Below, piece by piece: positions 1-12,100 of a stretch of 64,000 bases of DNA. Both the position numbers and the translations under genes were made by a program. A model generated the notes under the pieces. It made no database searches, was not told where the DNA came from, and saw only the letters and a list, made by a program, of their open reading frames with translations. The stretch's first letter is position 1. Each line of letters begins with the position of its first letter. The DNA lies in the NCBI GenBank assembly GCA_029783825.1, contig JAREIK010012111.1:372001-436000 (forward strand). The letters are read 5' to 3'. This DNA comes from Sapria himalayana (Eukaryota; Streptophyta; Magnoliopsida; Malpighiales; Rafflesiaceae).

Positions 1-40
1 AGTTACATAGTTAAAATAAAAATATAACATAGGTATATAA

Positions 41-1345
41 TCACATGCCGGCACATGTGCATCGCATGTCATCGTTGGCTTTGGCGCTAGGTGTGCCATA
101 GCGCGTGGACCATCTAAGCAATTCCATGCATGTCTCGCATTTGATGTATATGTGGCAGGAGTTGACGTGGGCCTTGAGACATTTATCATTCGAAAATTGC
201 TGCATGCAGCCATGTTCCAAGCACATGGATTCCACCAAGTACAACTTTACTACATTTTACAAGTACAAGAAAGATCATGTCAGGAGCTTCACTGTGCCCC
301 AATGTTCGGTTCGCAGCATTGAGAATACTTTCCATGAGAATCTTGGTGCTTTCGCAACATTGATGGATATTTGAAAACCTTGGAGCACTCGGGTTCTAGG
401 CAGGTGCAATGGTTCTGGCCCTTTGGCTTGGAAGATGATGGTTGTGGTTTGTGGCCATGGAACATAGTGGTGTGCCTTTTAATATTTCCCTTGTAGGTAA
501 ATTCTGCTCTACAACTATTGATTGGGCATTTAAAGACCATTCCTTTGTGTTTATAAAGATGCCGACCAAATTGTCTTTCCATTGAAAGCTTGCCAAGCAG
601 TATTTGATCTGGCATGAAAATGGCCTGTACAAGTACACAAGCATAGTAAAGAAGGTATTAATTAAAATAATGAAGCTTCCTGAAAGCCAAGTCTTAGCTT
701 TGATAGAATCACAGCATGGTTGGAGGTAGCCTTGAGGGAGCTCTTCGGGTGGTCTCCTAGCCTAGCACTACTACTCCATTTTCAAGATTCAAAGGCCTCT
801 TCGCATTTTTGGAGTTATTTTAGTTTGTGATCCAATGCTCCACACCAACACATCAAACACTCCTACAGGAGTACCAATCTTACAGCTCATCAACATAGTG
901 GCACCCAGCATCTGCAAGGGAAACAACCATAAGAAAAGCAAAATAGAGAGAGATGATGCAGCGAGCACACCTCCAGTTAATGACCCTGCATGTATCATTC
1001 CAAATGTGAGTGCTTTTTGAAGGTAGCATCGTAGTCCTTGCACATCTTGGATTATGGCCCCGTTGCTTCTTCCTCAACTACAACGCGTATCTCAATCAAA
1101 TCTTCATGCTCCATCATAAACAAGCAGTGAGCAATTAATCTCCCTCTCTCTTTCTCTCTATCTCTATGCTTGTGCTTGTGTTTGTGTGGGCCAGCATCTG
1201 GCAAGCACCAAAGAAAAAATAATGCGCAAAGACTAAATTTTTTGGACTTACTCACGCTGTAATAATTGCAAAAGTAGCGCTTAGGCTTAATATCTTGAAA
1301 TGTAGGGCCTTTAATTTTCTTGGAATTTTCAAGGTTGGCCATCAT
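41..1345 (-). pseudogene. Decayed transcription factor IIIA (TFIIIA) zinc-finger gene, introns retained
   Basis: Read right to left, pieces match plant TFIIIA in order. An N-terminal part has a Cys-x2-Tyr zinc-finger start (1345 down to about 1225: IKPKRYFCNYYSVSKSKK), an apparent intron, then a segment with LIAHCLFMMEHEDLIE (about 1135-1085). Next is a finger around 1043-985 (CKDYDATFKKHSHLE, then a stop), a second intron to about 635, and fingers RPFSCQIKYCLASFQWKDNL and, after a frameshift, MVFKCPINSCRAEFTYKGNI (635-460). Further on are LEPECSKVFKYPSMLRKHQ (about 370-315) and CLEHGCMQQFSNDKCLKAHV (about 225-165). At least two frameshifts and two in-frame stops break the reading frame, so it is a pseudogene. 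The intact protein would bind the 5S rRNA gene and 5S RNA. Intron-like gaps argue against a retrocopy. The match fades below about 130, so the last fingers are lost or lie outside the window. Confidence 0.85.
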
Positions 1346-2307
1346 AATTCACAATACAGACTAAATTGTATGGCAGGGCTAGTAACAAATTTAATCAGGA
1401 CTAGCAACAATCAAGAGTTTTCATAGAGTAACAACAATCTAGCAAAGCAATACATGCTCCTCCACAAGTTCTTGTGATAAAATAGAAAATAAAAAAATTA
1501 TACTAGATATAAATAAATTAAATATAATTTTTTCATTACACACTTAACTTTCAATATTTATTATAGTAATCAAATAGTGATGGAACCACCAAAGTAGTGG
1601 TCACTTTCATAACAACTATATAATTTATACTCACTTGATTCTAATGGAAAATCACTATTTGATATATATGAAAAAAGAACCCAATGAACACAACCCACAT
1701 GTTGCACACATTGCACCATGGCTGCATCAAACATAGGTGCACGTCCATTACATCAAGCACACATGCATGTTCATTGCACCACGCACACATTGTGCACTTC
1801 CAAGCAGTTATGCACCACAGCTGCACGTCCAAGGCACCACATCTCATGTCATCGCTGACAGTTGGACCTTGCACCCACTAACACTAAGCCACATGCTGGA
1901 AAATAGTTGGAACATTCTTACCCATAGTTTTTTTTCCTTCCTCTATTTGTAGAGTACGATTGTTCTTTGCCATTTATTCCAAAAGGATGGTTGTAGTATC
2001 AAATGTTCTGATTATGATGACCTTTTTGTCTCCCATGATGGTTCAATCTTCCATGGTAATATAATAACCGTGGAAGTGAGACTGATTATCAAAAAGTAAA
2101 TCATTAGTAAAATATAATTAATGGGAACAAAAATAATTCTTAAAAGCAATAATTATTTATTTTATAAACATTCTACAATTTTTTATACATCACATTTGCA
2201 ATGGGATAAGAATATATCAATATTCTACTATTATTATTCCTTAAAATGTGACTTTAAAAAAAGATGAGGCAATCCTCACCACTAGCTACTAAAAAAATAG
2301 GCTTTTA
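1346..2307. other. Non-coding stretch, no gene recognised
   Basis: AT-rich DNA between the two pseudogenes. The segment at about 1680-1880 is richer in C, with repeated 'gcac' and 'catg' words, and opens short frames on both strands. They contain only Cys/His/Met-rich low-complexity protein and match nothing I know. Confidence 0.5.
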
Positions 2308-2815
2308 CTAGCTAAATGAAATCATGAATATTTGGCTTACCAGCATGAAATGTAGTAGCACAATTGCAATGTCTTTCATATCTTTATCAAGATAAATATT
2401 TCTTGTTTTTAAATCCCTGTGAATAATTGCAGAAACATAGCTTATATGATGAAACTCAATCCCTAAAAAGGAAAATAATATAATTCCGCTAACATCATAT
2501 GCTTGCAAAATAAATCAAACACTGATAAGAATGTTAAAAAACACCTTTTGCAACATCTTCTGCATTCTCGAGCTGCTTATCCAATTGATACTTTCTTTAT
2601 TGGTTAACTAGCCTATCAATATTACATGCATTAATTACTACCTCAGTTGATATCGAGTGAACTTTATATAAGATTTTAGTTACCATAAATATGCTTTTTC
2701 AATGTTCCATCGTGCATGAACTTATAAACAAGCATAATGCCTCCCTCTTAAAAATTTCCAATGAATTGCATTAAGTTTCTGTGATGTATTCTTGAAAGTA
2801 GAGTCATCTATAAGA
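2308..2815 (-). pseudogene. LRR receptor-like kinase fragment (kinase domain), introns retained
   Basis: Three exon-like pieces on the minus strand give consecutive kinase motifs. 2815-2690: LLSRIHHRNLMQFIG, a stop, then MLVYKFMHDGTLKKHIYG (the alphaC/beta4-beta5 hinge region), followed by a GTAACT donor. About 2605-2545: INWI, a one-base frameshift, then KQLENAEDVAKG, followed by a GT. 2466-2365: GIEFHHISYVSAIIHRDLKT then RNIYLDKDM, the catalytic loop with HRDLKTxN. The exon borders and wording resemble the plant LRR kinase group of Arabidopsis At1g67720. The glycine-rich loop, DFG and C-lobe are not visible. The internal stop, frameshift and missing parts show a dead fragment. Group assignment is from remembered family wording; the kinase call itself is firm. 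Confidence 0.85.
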
Positions 2816-3182
2816 GATACAAAAATGGTCCAAACAACAATTAGCTGCTACAATTTTTTGATAAGAAGAAAGAAGACATTTTAGCGTTGTGCATTAGCCT
2901 AGCAGTTATCACGGATAAAAAAATATATAATGTTGATTATGTTTTATTTTGTTGAGATATGTTTCTAATTGAGTTTTGAACGGAAATAATGCAATAAAAA
3001 TAAAAAAACTAAAATTTAATCCTAGTTTCAAAGAAATGCACAAACTAGTGCATCTGAAAACAGCGTAGCAATGGCTGTCGTTGTGAACGGCGGCCATTGC
3101 CATGCTATTGATTTTTTAAAATCATAGGCCAGCATTGTAAATGCCGGCTATTGAAAACATATAGAGATCCTATTATGCCACT

Positions 3183-3475
3183 TTCCCCTCACACCACACC
3201 CCTCGCCCCTCTCCCCTCGCTTCTTGCCCCTTTCCCCTCTCCCCTCACCCCTCTCCCCTCGCTTCTCGCCCCTTTCCCCTCTCCCCTCACCCCTCTCCCC
3301 TCGCCCCTTTCCCCTCGCTTCTCGCCCCTCGCCCCTTGCCCCTCACTCCTCTACCCTCACCCCTCGCCCCTCGTTCCTCTACCCTCGCCCCTTGCTCCTC
3401 TACTCTCACCCTTCTCTTCTTGTCCATCTTCCCTCACCTCTCACCCCTCTCTTCACACCCCTCTTCACCCGCCAA
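3183..3475. repeat. C/T-rich minisatellite inside the MULE
   Basis: Degenerate tandem units built on 'cccctcgcccctt' and 'cccctctcccct'. Open frames here encode only Pro/Leu/Ser repeats and are by-products of the repeat. Confidence 0.9.
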
Positions 3476-3479
3476 TCTC

Positions 3480-3735
3480 TAGGAGCTCCTTCGTGGAGCT
3501 CTAGCCAGCTCGAAGTGGAGCTTACTGGAGCTCCTCGAGCAACTCGTCAAGCTCGCTAGAGCTCGACAACAGAGTTTGACGGAGCTCATCGAGCTCTAAT
3601 GAGCTCCACGTCGAGATCGGTGGAGCTCATTGGAGCTCCATGAAGGAGCTTTGTCAAGCTCCATCGTTGAGCTCCAGTGAGCTCGATGAGCTGCTCGAGG
3701 AGCTCCATCATAGAGTTCGAAGGAGCTCCTAGAGA
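3480..3735. repeat. GAGCTC-rich degenerate repeat block inside the MULE
   Basis: The word 'gagct' recurs every 10-20 bases on both strands ('ggagctc', 'gagctcgatgagct'), giving a dense set of short palindromes. There is no coding signal. A related but weaker block occurs at 53030-53165. Confidence 0.8.
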
Positions 3736-4040
3736 TGAGCGAGGGAAGAGGGGTGGGAAGAGAGGGGCGAGAGGTGAGGGCAGATGGGCGAGGGTTGAGG
3801 GCCGAGGGGTGAGGGCCAAAAAGTATAATGGAATCTCTACAATATTTTTAATAGTCGGCATTCACAACGCTGGCCTGTGATTTTAAAAAATCATCAGCTT
3901 GGCAATGGCCACCATTCACAACGACGGCCTTTGCCACGTTGTTTTCAGGCACACTAATTTTGGCATTTTTTTGAAACTATGATTAAATTTTAGATTTTTA
4001 ATTTTGAATGCATTATTTTCCGACATAACTCTTTCTAATT

Positions 4041-7000
4041 TGTATATAGTTCAGTCAATGAGCTACTTATAGTGTTTGGGGTGCTCCAATCTCATGGGTT
4101 ATAATTATTCATCATATTTCATTTTTACTTTCTAATGTGATATCAAAGTTTCTGACCATTAGAAAAAGAAAATTAAAAATTTTTCTTAGAAAAGGAAACA
4201 ATGAAATGTTGGTTAAGGAGAGTCATTGTTCAGCTTGTATTTGAACCATAAAAGAGCCTAAGGGTGAAAGCTAAAAAAAACATGAGAATTATCAAAGGTA
4301 TAAACTTGTTCCATGGAAAATTTGCTTAGGAACGTGTTATGAAATATGAGAGCAAGAACAATCATAATTCATATTTTATTTTTAACATATAATATTAAAT
4401 TAAAGTTGAAAGACACATAAACATGAAGTCCATGAACACATGAGATTCATCCATTATATGAACTAAAATGAATTTAAATAGTGCATTAGTTTGCATAAAA
4501 CATGTAAAACATTATCACGATGATTTCTCCATCAGCTGGATTGGGTTGAGGATGTTAGACTTGTTTGTCTCCATAATGCACTATTCATGACCATCTAGCC
4601 CAACATAAAATGTGCCTTTTCCAAATGTAACATGATGTCGAGCTCACACTAACAAATAAGAAATAACAATTCAAAAAAAAACTAAGTTAAATTTATTCAC
4701 GTGAAGAATTGAAAGATGAGGCAGATAAGTTCATCATGTTGTAGTTCAGCCCTACCACATTCCCAAAATGGCGATCCATTGTTTCGAACAATAGATGTAT
4801 GAATACTAAAATGGCAAGCTCATTCTGCAACATGTATGATATCTATTCACTAATATCTTTGCTCATTTAATAGCCAATTAAATGAGCAACAAAGATCTAG
4901 GTTGAGTATTATTGGCCTACTAAATCATTGTGAGCAACTAAACTCTCTTAGATATTAGTTTTGCCTAACTTAATTGCCAATTAAACTAATAAATATTTTG
5001 GCTTAACCCAATATATCATCACCAGAAAATATATGATTTTTTTTTAATTAAATTGTTCTAGAATAAATTGGTGCAGTGAGTAGACAAACCTTGGTCAAAA
5101 GAAAAGTTGTATAATGAAGCTAGTGAAGAAAAAATTGGTGTAGTGAATACACAAACAATGTTAATCATCTATTATAATTAGAAGCTAAACTTGCGTTCAA
5201 TCTATACACTCTTACTTTTAACAACATTGGTGTTAATCATCTATGTGTGAGTGTGTTTTTTTAAAAAAAAATATGATGAATTTACCTTGGACTATTAATT
5301 TGGCTTACTCTCACTCAAGTAGTCTTCATACATGATTAACACTAATATATGTTATTTATTTGGCTTATAAATTAGAAGGATTTACCTTAGTCTATGTGTG
5401 AGGGTGTGTATTTGTTTAGTATATTCAATTTATACACACTTACACTTAGTAGTCTTCAATTTTTCTTATACCATAATTTCAAAAAAATAGTTATTAATTT
5501 ACTATTATAATATATGGAAGTGTGTCTTTGTAAGTTTCAAGTACACTTGATAAAACTAGTTTAAATATTGTTTTAAGTTACTAGCAATAATATCCTTATT
5601 TAACACTCACAAGCAATTCATTTCTAATTATTTCTAGATGGCAATTTGTGAAAATTTAGCTTAACAAAAAAATTATAAGTCTATCATCATTTTAAATTAT
5701 CATCATTTAATTCTTTATGTAACACTCAACCAATCGACTACATATTCATATGAATGCACATACAAAATTAATAATAATTTAATTTTCAATTTTTAATGAA
5801 TTTCACTTTTACTTTATCATATTAACTTTTGACTATAATCTAAATATCTAAGTCAAATTTCTAATTTTAATGAATTTTGTCACAAATTTACATTATATAT
5901 TGTGGCTATAATTGGTATCATATACTTTTAATTGTCATGAAGGCTAACGTTTAGATAGTTTTTGATCACAAATCATTTAGTAGTTAGATCACAGATAATA
6001 ATAGATATGTTAAGGATCTATTTAAAAAAATCAAACTATTAATAGCTAATAAGCCTAGTTAAATTTTGATTTTCTAGTTACTTGACTATTTTAAAATATT
6101 ATAGTTAAGTCTGCCAATAGTTAGGTATATCTAGGTTATTTGGTTTTAATTTTGGATTCGTTTGTTTTAATTTAAAAATAGTAAAATATAATTATTATTT
6201 GAATTCTATATATTTAAATTTTTAGTTATTATAATTTTTTAGTTTTCTTTTTTTTGTAGTTGAGAAGCATGATAGACTAGAATATCATTATCAGATAATT
6301 ATTCACATTCAATTTTAAATAAAACTATGCATAGAAACAAAGAAAATTCCTATTTTAATAAAATAATTTGGGGGTTGCCTCTATCAATTTGTGCATGAAT
6401 AAAAAATAATAATGACATAAATTTTTGGAGACAATCAAAATAGAAGCCATAAACATGATGTTTTTTTTTTCTTAAGTTACAGTAGTAGATAACAATAAGT
6501 ATACTTTTTTTACAAGACAAAGATATATTAGAACTTGAATTTAAAAAATTATAGTACATTGCTCTTAAACTCATTTTTTTATTCTTTTCGTCGTCCTATT
6601 TTACTATTCAAATAGGACGACTTTCTTTTACTATTAAAAATTATAGTACCTCTATTTTAATATTTTACTATTAAAAAATTATAGTACCTTTCTCTTCGTC
6701 TTTTTATTTGAAATCCATAAAACCCTAAAAAAAGTAATCATTAAAAGAACAAAGTTAACACTACCCATTTGTTGTTTTACTCATGGTGCTTACTCCTCAA
6801 AATCATATTCGTAATGTGTAAGCATAAGAAAGAAGAAGAAAATTTGGGTGAAAATGAAAAAAAAAATAAAAATCAATTAATATTTATAAACCAAACTCTG
6901 GTAGTGGAAATCAAATTGAGAGAGAGAGAAAAATGTAATTAGTATTCTGAAGGAGAATAACACTGATAATCTTACCTGTTAACAATAAGAAGTATAATTG

Positions 7001-7599
7001 TAAGTTGCTCCCGTTTCGTTTCTCCTCTATTCGCAAAGATAAGAAATATGATTTTAGTGCCTAAATGCCCTAGTGTTTTTATATTTCAAGGAAACTAAAA
7101 TTTAAAAAATGGATGTAAATATATAGGAAAAAAAAAGACAAAAATAAAAAAGTACAATAAAATTATAAAAATTTATTAATTTAATTTAAAAATATGAAAT
7201 AACTTTTTATTTAACCATAAATGATATTATTGCATAAATAAATATATTTAAGGTTGATAATTTATGAAATTTTAATGGTTATTTTTTGTAATATTATTTA
7301 TAAATTAATGAAATGAATTTCAGAAATAAAAAAAAATTATTAATAGTAAAAAAATGAAGAAAAATAATAATATTACTAATAACCATGAAAACTACTAATT
7401 GTAATCAAAATTTCATATTATTTCAATTATTAAAAAAAATGTTATTTGATATAAACATAAATAAATTATATAAATGTATAACCATACAAATTTTATAGCA
7501 TTTCATATTATTTATAATTTATTGATAAATTTATAATATTATTTCATAAATAAAAAAATAATATGATATTATTAAAAAGTATTTCATATATAAATAATA

Positions 7600-7668
<69 letters not shown>

Positions 7669-8769
7669 GGTTAAAAAAATTTAAGAATTCATATATTTTT
7701 TTATTAATATAATATGGAATAAATTTTAAGGCATAAAATTTCATATTATTTGATATAATTTATATTTTATAATAATTCAAAAATTACTTAAAGTGAGAAA
7801 ATCATTAATAGAAGATATATTTATTATTTTAATAAAAATAGAAAATAAAAAGATATGCTCAATTGTTTAATTTTTATAAAATTCAATAAGGATAAAAATA
7901 AATCTTGATTTCAAATCAACTTACGGTCAGCTAGGTAATGCTTTTTAAAAATATTCATAGGGCTAAAAATAAATTTAAGTATTTTTAAGACAAAAAAATA
8001 TCACTAGTAATATTTTAAATAACTCTTTCGAAACCGTAAAAAAATACTTGAAGTATTCTTTTAATAACCATATGAAAATATTTTTTTTATAAATCATCAA
8101 TAGTTTTTTGATGTAATTAAAACATCTATATATTTATTCTTAAATATCAATTTATTTTCTTTTAATTTTTATGAAAATTTTGAATTTTTTTTAAAATTCT
8201 AAAATTTCAAATCTTTTAGTATTATTTTTTTTAAAATACCTATAATCATACAAATATTTTTTTAACTTAAAAAGTATAAATATTTAATTGTTTATTCGTT
8301 AATTCAGATATTTTTGTCAATATTTTTTATTTAATCATACAATTAATTATTTTAAGTTTTTATTAGTAGAAATTTTTATGCATGTTCATTTATTTATTAA
8401 AAATATCTTTAAAAATGTTTATAATTATAGAATTAATTATTTAATATATATTTTAATACAAATATTTAAATATTATAATTAATTATTTTAGAAAAATATT
8501 TTGGATGATTTTTTAAAATTTTTTAATAATAAAAATAGTAATTTTTGTATTTATTAATATAAATATTTATCTGTATTATAATATTTTTTAAATTATTTAT
8601 TTATTTATAATATCCTATATTTATAATTATACGAGGAGAAGACATCTTTCAAGGATCCCTCATCCATAGATAATGACAAATCTTTAATATACAAAATTAC
8701 ATCAAATATTAAAACAAATAATATATAAAATAAAAAATAATAATACAGTATAAATTAATGGCATAAATA
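4041..8769. other. AT-rich intergenic DNA, no gene recognised
   Basis: Long AT-rich stretch with stops in all frames and no recognisable protein motif on either strand. It contains a long TA microsatellite (listed separately) and a small GAGAGA tract near 6919. Nothing else could be assigned. Confidence 0.6.
7604..7666. repeat. (TA)n microsatellite
   Basis: About 31 uninterrupted TA dinucleotides. The antisense frame through it (alternating Ile/Tyr) is an artefact of the repeat. Confidence 0.97.
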
Positions 8770-9181
8770 ATTCCGAGCTAAATAACTAGGAAAAAAAATC
8801 TATAGCTAAATTTATATATTTTGTGAAAATTATAATTAATGGGACTACTTGCTTGCTATTAATAAATAATTGTAAAAAAAAATTTATAGATAATGATTTA
8901 GCAAGAAATTTTTTCTCAAACTAATTAGCTAGGAAAAACTCATCTCTAAAGTTGTTGCTAAATTTAACATCAATCTTTTCGTCAAAATCTATGATAATAT
9001 TAGTAGGAGACATTTTTGCATCAAAATTTTCGTCTCTAATTCATCACAAATCCATTGCAAATTTATCATTCAATCTAAAATCAAACATCTATTGTTATTC
9101 CCTAGCTAATCTCTTACAAATTAGCTAGGGATTATTTCTCAAGCTAAATATCCATAGCTAAATAGACAATTTCTTGTAGTG
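8770..9181. mobile_element. Probable 3' end of a CACTA-type element, solo remnant
   Basis: The stretch ends in 'ttcttgtagtg' (9171-9181), the reverse complement of the CACTACAAGAA terminus common in plant CACTA elements. Inside, short motifs such as 'agctaggga' and its complement 'tccctagct' recur in both orientations, as subterminal repeats do. No matching CACTA start was found upstream, so the left end and borders are uncertain. The LINE begins directly after it. Confidence 0.5.
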
Positions 9182-12100
9182 AAATGGGTGAGATAGTCTA
9201 TGGACCCAATTTGATGACTAAGTCAGAATAGAGCTGGGAAATTATTCTTTATAAGCCTACCCATTAATATAAGGTAGGAGGAAGATAGAGGGTAGAGCTA
9301 GACAAAAGGGTTTTTTCACTACTCACTAATAAAGATTAAGACTTTTTGAGGTATTGACAAGTGAGGGAGCTTAGAAATGTCTTTAGTGGAAGAAATATCT
9401 CCCAATAGCAAGGATAAAGATGAGATTAGGACTGAAGTATCATCATTTTTCTCGCCTTAGGATATCCCCACCATATGTAAAGTATATGATAAAACATATT
9501 ACCTAATGGACATCCAACTCATAAATCAAGGTCAAGAGAACTTTTTATTCCCTACCCATGGGTTTATAGATAAAGTTTCTAAGAATGAAATTGATAGTTT
9601 GGATGTCAAAATTTTAACTATGCTATAAACACTGAAATCTTATTTTTCACTAGTAAGCATGGACCGATGAGGAGGTCAACTATTTAAAACTAGAATATTT
9701 CTAGACAAGAAAAGAGAGATGAAAATACAAGGAAGATGAGTGAAATATTGAAAAAAAAAGTGAAAAGTGAGTACATAATTGGCAAAAAGCTCAACGTGCA
9801 ATTATGATGATCCTTACATGGAATATTAGAGGAATAGAAAAATCAAATATTTCAAGGAGAAAATGAAATATTTGTAAAAATCACAAGGTGGTGATATTGA
9901 TAGTTATCAAACCATTCCTTAGAGAAACTAGATTGTAAGAAATTAAGATTAATCTAAACTATGCTTCAGCCTAGCATAATCCAACAATAAAATTTAAATA
10001 TTATGGAAAGAAGAGATAGATGTGAACATTTTAGTTAATGAGACACAAGCTGTATATTTATATAAAACAAGTGTGCAATAAACACATAGCTTCTACCTCA
10101 CAATCGTTTATGCCAAATATAGCATACCAGAATGAAAAGTATTATGGACCCAACTTTATAAATTTTTTCAAGCAAATGTTAATATTATCTCGAAATATGA
10201 CAAGATGGCAGGTGGAAGACGTTCAAAACTTAGGTCTATGGATGACTTTAACAATTATATTTTCAATAGTGGGCTCATAGATATGAGATTTGAAGGATCA
10301 TATTTTACATTGACAGCCAAAAAAATATAGGTAAGATTGGACAGGGTCTTAATAAATCATGAATGGAACAATAAACTATTTTGGATTATAGTTAGATATC
10401 TAAATAGGACAATATCAAATCATTCTCTTGTTATGATTGAATGGAGTAATGATAGAGTAAAAAAATCTTCTTTAATTTTAACATATGTGTGTAAAACACA
10501 AAGACTTTCATTAGTTCGTGAATACAAACTGGAATTATCCTACAAATAAACTTAGGCTATGTAAATGACTCTATAAACTTTTTTGACTAATGCAAGATCT
10601 CTGATCTTAGAATAAAAATATTTTTTGAGATATTTTTAAAAATATCAATAAGGCATAGGATCTTGTTATAATGGCAGAATGTGAATGGAACTTGACAAAA
10701 ATAAAGGTAAAGAAAAACTAAAAGAAGCCATAAACAAATTAGAGGATATGCTTATCAAGGAAGAAATTTATTGGATCTAGAAATCTACAGTAAAATGGCT
10801 TAAAGAAAGAGACAAGAATACGCAATTCTTTCATTCATTAGCTAAAAAGAATATTACTTAATTTCATATCTATCAGTTAAAGAATAAGGATGACAACTAA
10901 TTAACCAACAAAGCAGATATCACGATGTCAGGTGTAACATTCTATCATAAGCTCCTGACAAAAGATGAGGTGGTTGAAGATAGTTTAGAAAGTATCCCCC
11001 AAGCGATATTGAATGTGGAAGGACAAGAGCTATATAAAGCCCCAACATTAGAACAAGTTAAAGAAATTGTATTTGTCATTAAATTAGATAGCATGCTTGG
11101 CACATATAGATTCTCTTCTTTCTTCTATAAGACTTATTGGGAAATAGTGAAGAGAGGTTTGGGAATGTTGCTTGAGTTTCTTCAATAGTAAGGATTTTTT
11201 AAAATAATTATGTACTACTATGATATCACTTTATGCCAAAAAGGATTATCCAATGAAGTGGAAGGATTATAGACTGGTAATTCTATGAATATGTCATATA
11301 AAGTTATTTCTAAAATATTGGCCCTCCAATTCAAAATAGTGCTTTATAAGTGTGTCTCAAAGAATGAATTGAATTTAATACTTGGAAGGAATATATACCA
11401 TAATATACTACTAGAACAGCAAATAACCAACCTCATCTCGAAATATATTAGAGGTAGAGACTTGCCAATAAAACTGAATATAGAAAAAGCATATGGTGGG
11501 GTTGATTAGTCTTATATAGGAAGGGTGTTGACTAAATTTGAATTCCCTACCAAGTGGCAAAGTATTATAGATTGATCCATTTCACATAAGTGGTTCTTAG
11601 TAATGATCATTGGTGAAGTAGTCAATTTTTTCCAATCCACTCAGGCCTCAGGGTCTATGACCCCTTTTCGGCAGCCTTTTTCATTTTAATGCTAGAATAT
11701 CTTTTAAAAGCCTTAATGGACTTTATGAAAAGAATCCATAAATGATATATTTGTCTAGAAGCCATGTGATGTGACCATAAGCCCATTGGCATATGTGGAT
11801 GATACCAAGATATTTACCAATTAGCTGAGTAGCTCCTTTAGAAAGGTTAAGAAAGTATTCATAAAATACTAGAAAATTTCAGGCCAAACAATCAATTTCT
11901 AAAAAAGTTGATTTTACTATAAAGTAAAAACTAAACCCAATAGAATTGCGAAGCTAACAAATTTATTTGGAATGGAGAATTGAGATTTTTTTCATCACAT
12001 ATTTGGGACGTCCTTTATTCAAAAGAAAAAGTAAGAAAAAATATTTTAAAATATTCTTACTAAATTTTGAAATAGAATTGAAGGATGATCAAATAATTTA

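Larger units (their letters stand above)
2962..4040. mobile_element. Non-autonomous Mutator-like element (MULE) with long inverted arms and 9-bp TSD
   Basis: The direct repeat 'tttctaatt' lies at 2962-2970 and 4032-4040, the 9-bp target duplication expected of Mutator-like elements. Inside it, arms of about 220 bp (2971-3190 and 3812-4031) are inverted copies. The left starts gagttttgaacggaaataat and the right, reverse complemented, starts gagttatgtcggaaaataat. Both continue through matching 'ggccattgcca' and 'ttttttaaaatca' blocks. The body holds no transposase, only a C/T-rich minisatellite and a GAGCTC-rich block, so the element is non-autonomous. Long-arm MITE or foldback are alternative names. 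Confidence 0.85.

Noticed and set aside
1641..1952. Overlapping Cys/His-rich frames on both strands, considered as zinc fingers
   Set aside because: The spacing of Cys and His does not fit any finger type, and the frames come from repeated 'gcac/catg' words.
3151..3559. Open frames encoding Pro/Leu/Ser-rich proteins
   Set aside because: They lie wholly in the C/T minisatellite of a MULE. Frames exist in several phases because the repeat lacks stops.
7544..7744. 66-residue frame with Ile/Tyr repeats
   Set aside because: Direct translation of the TA microsatellite.
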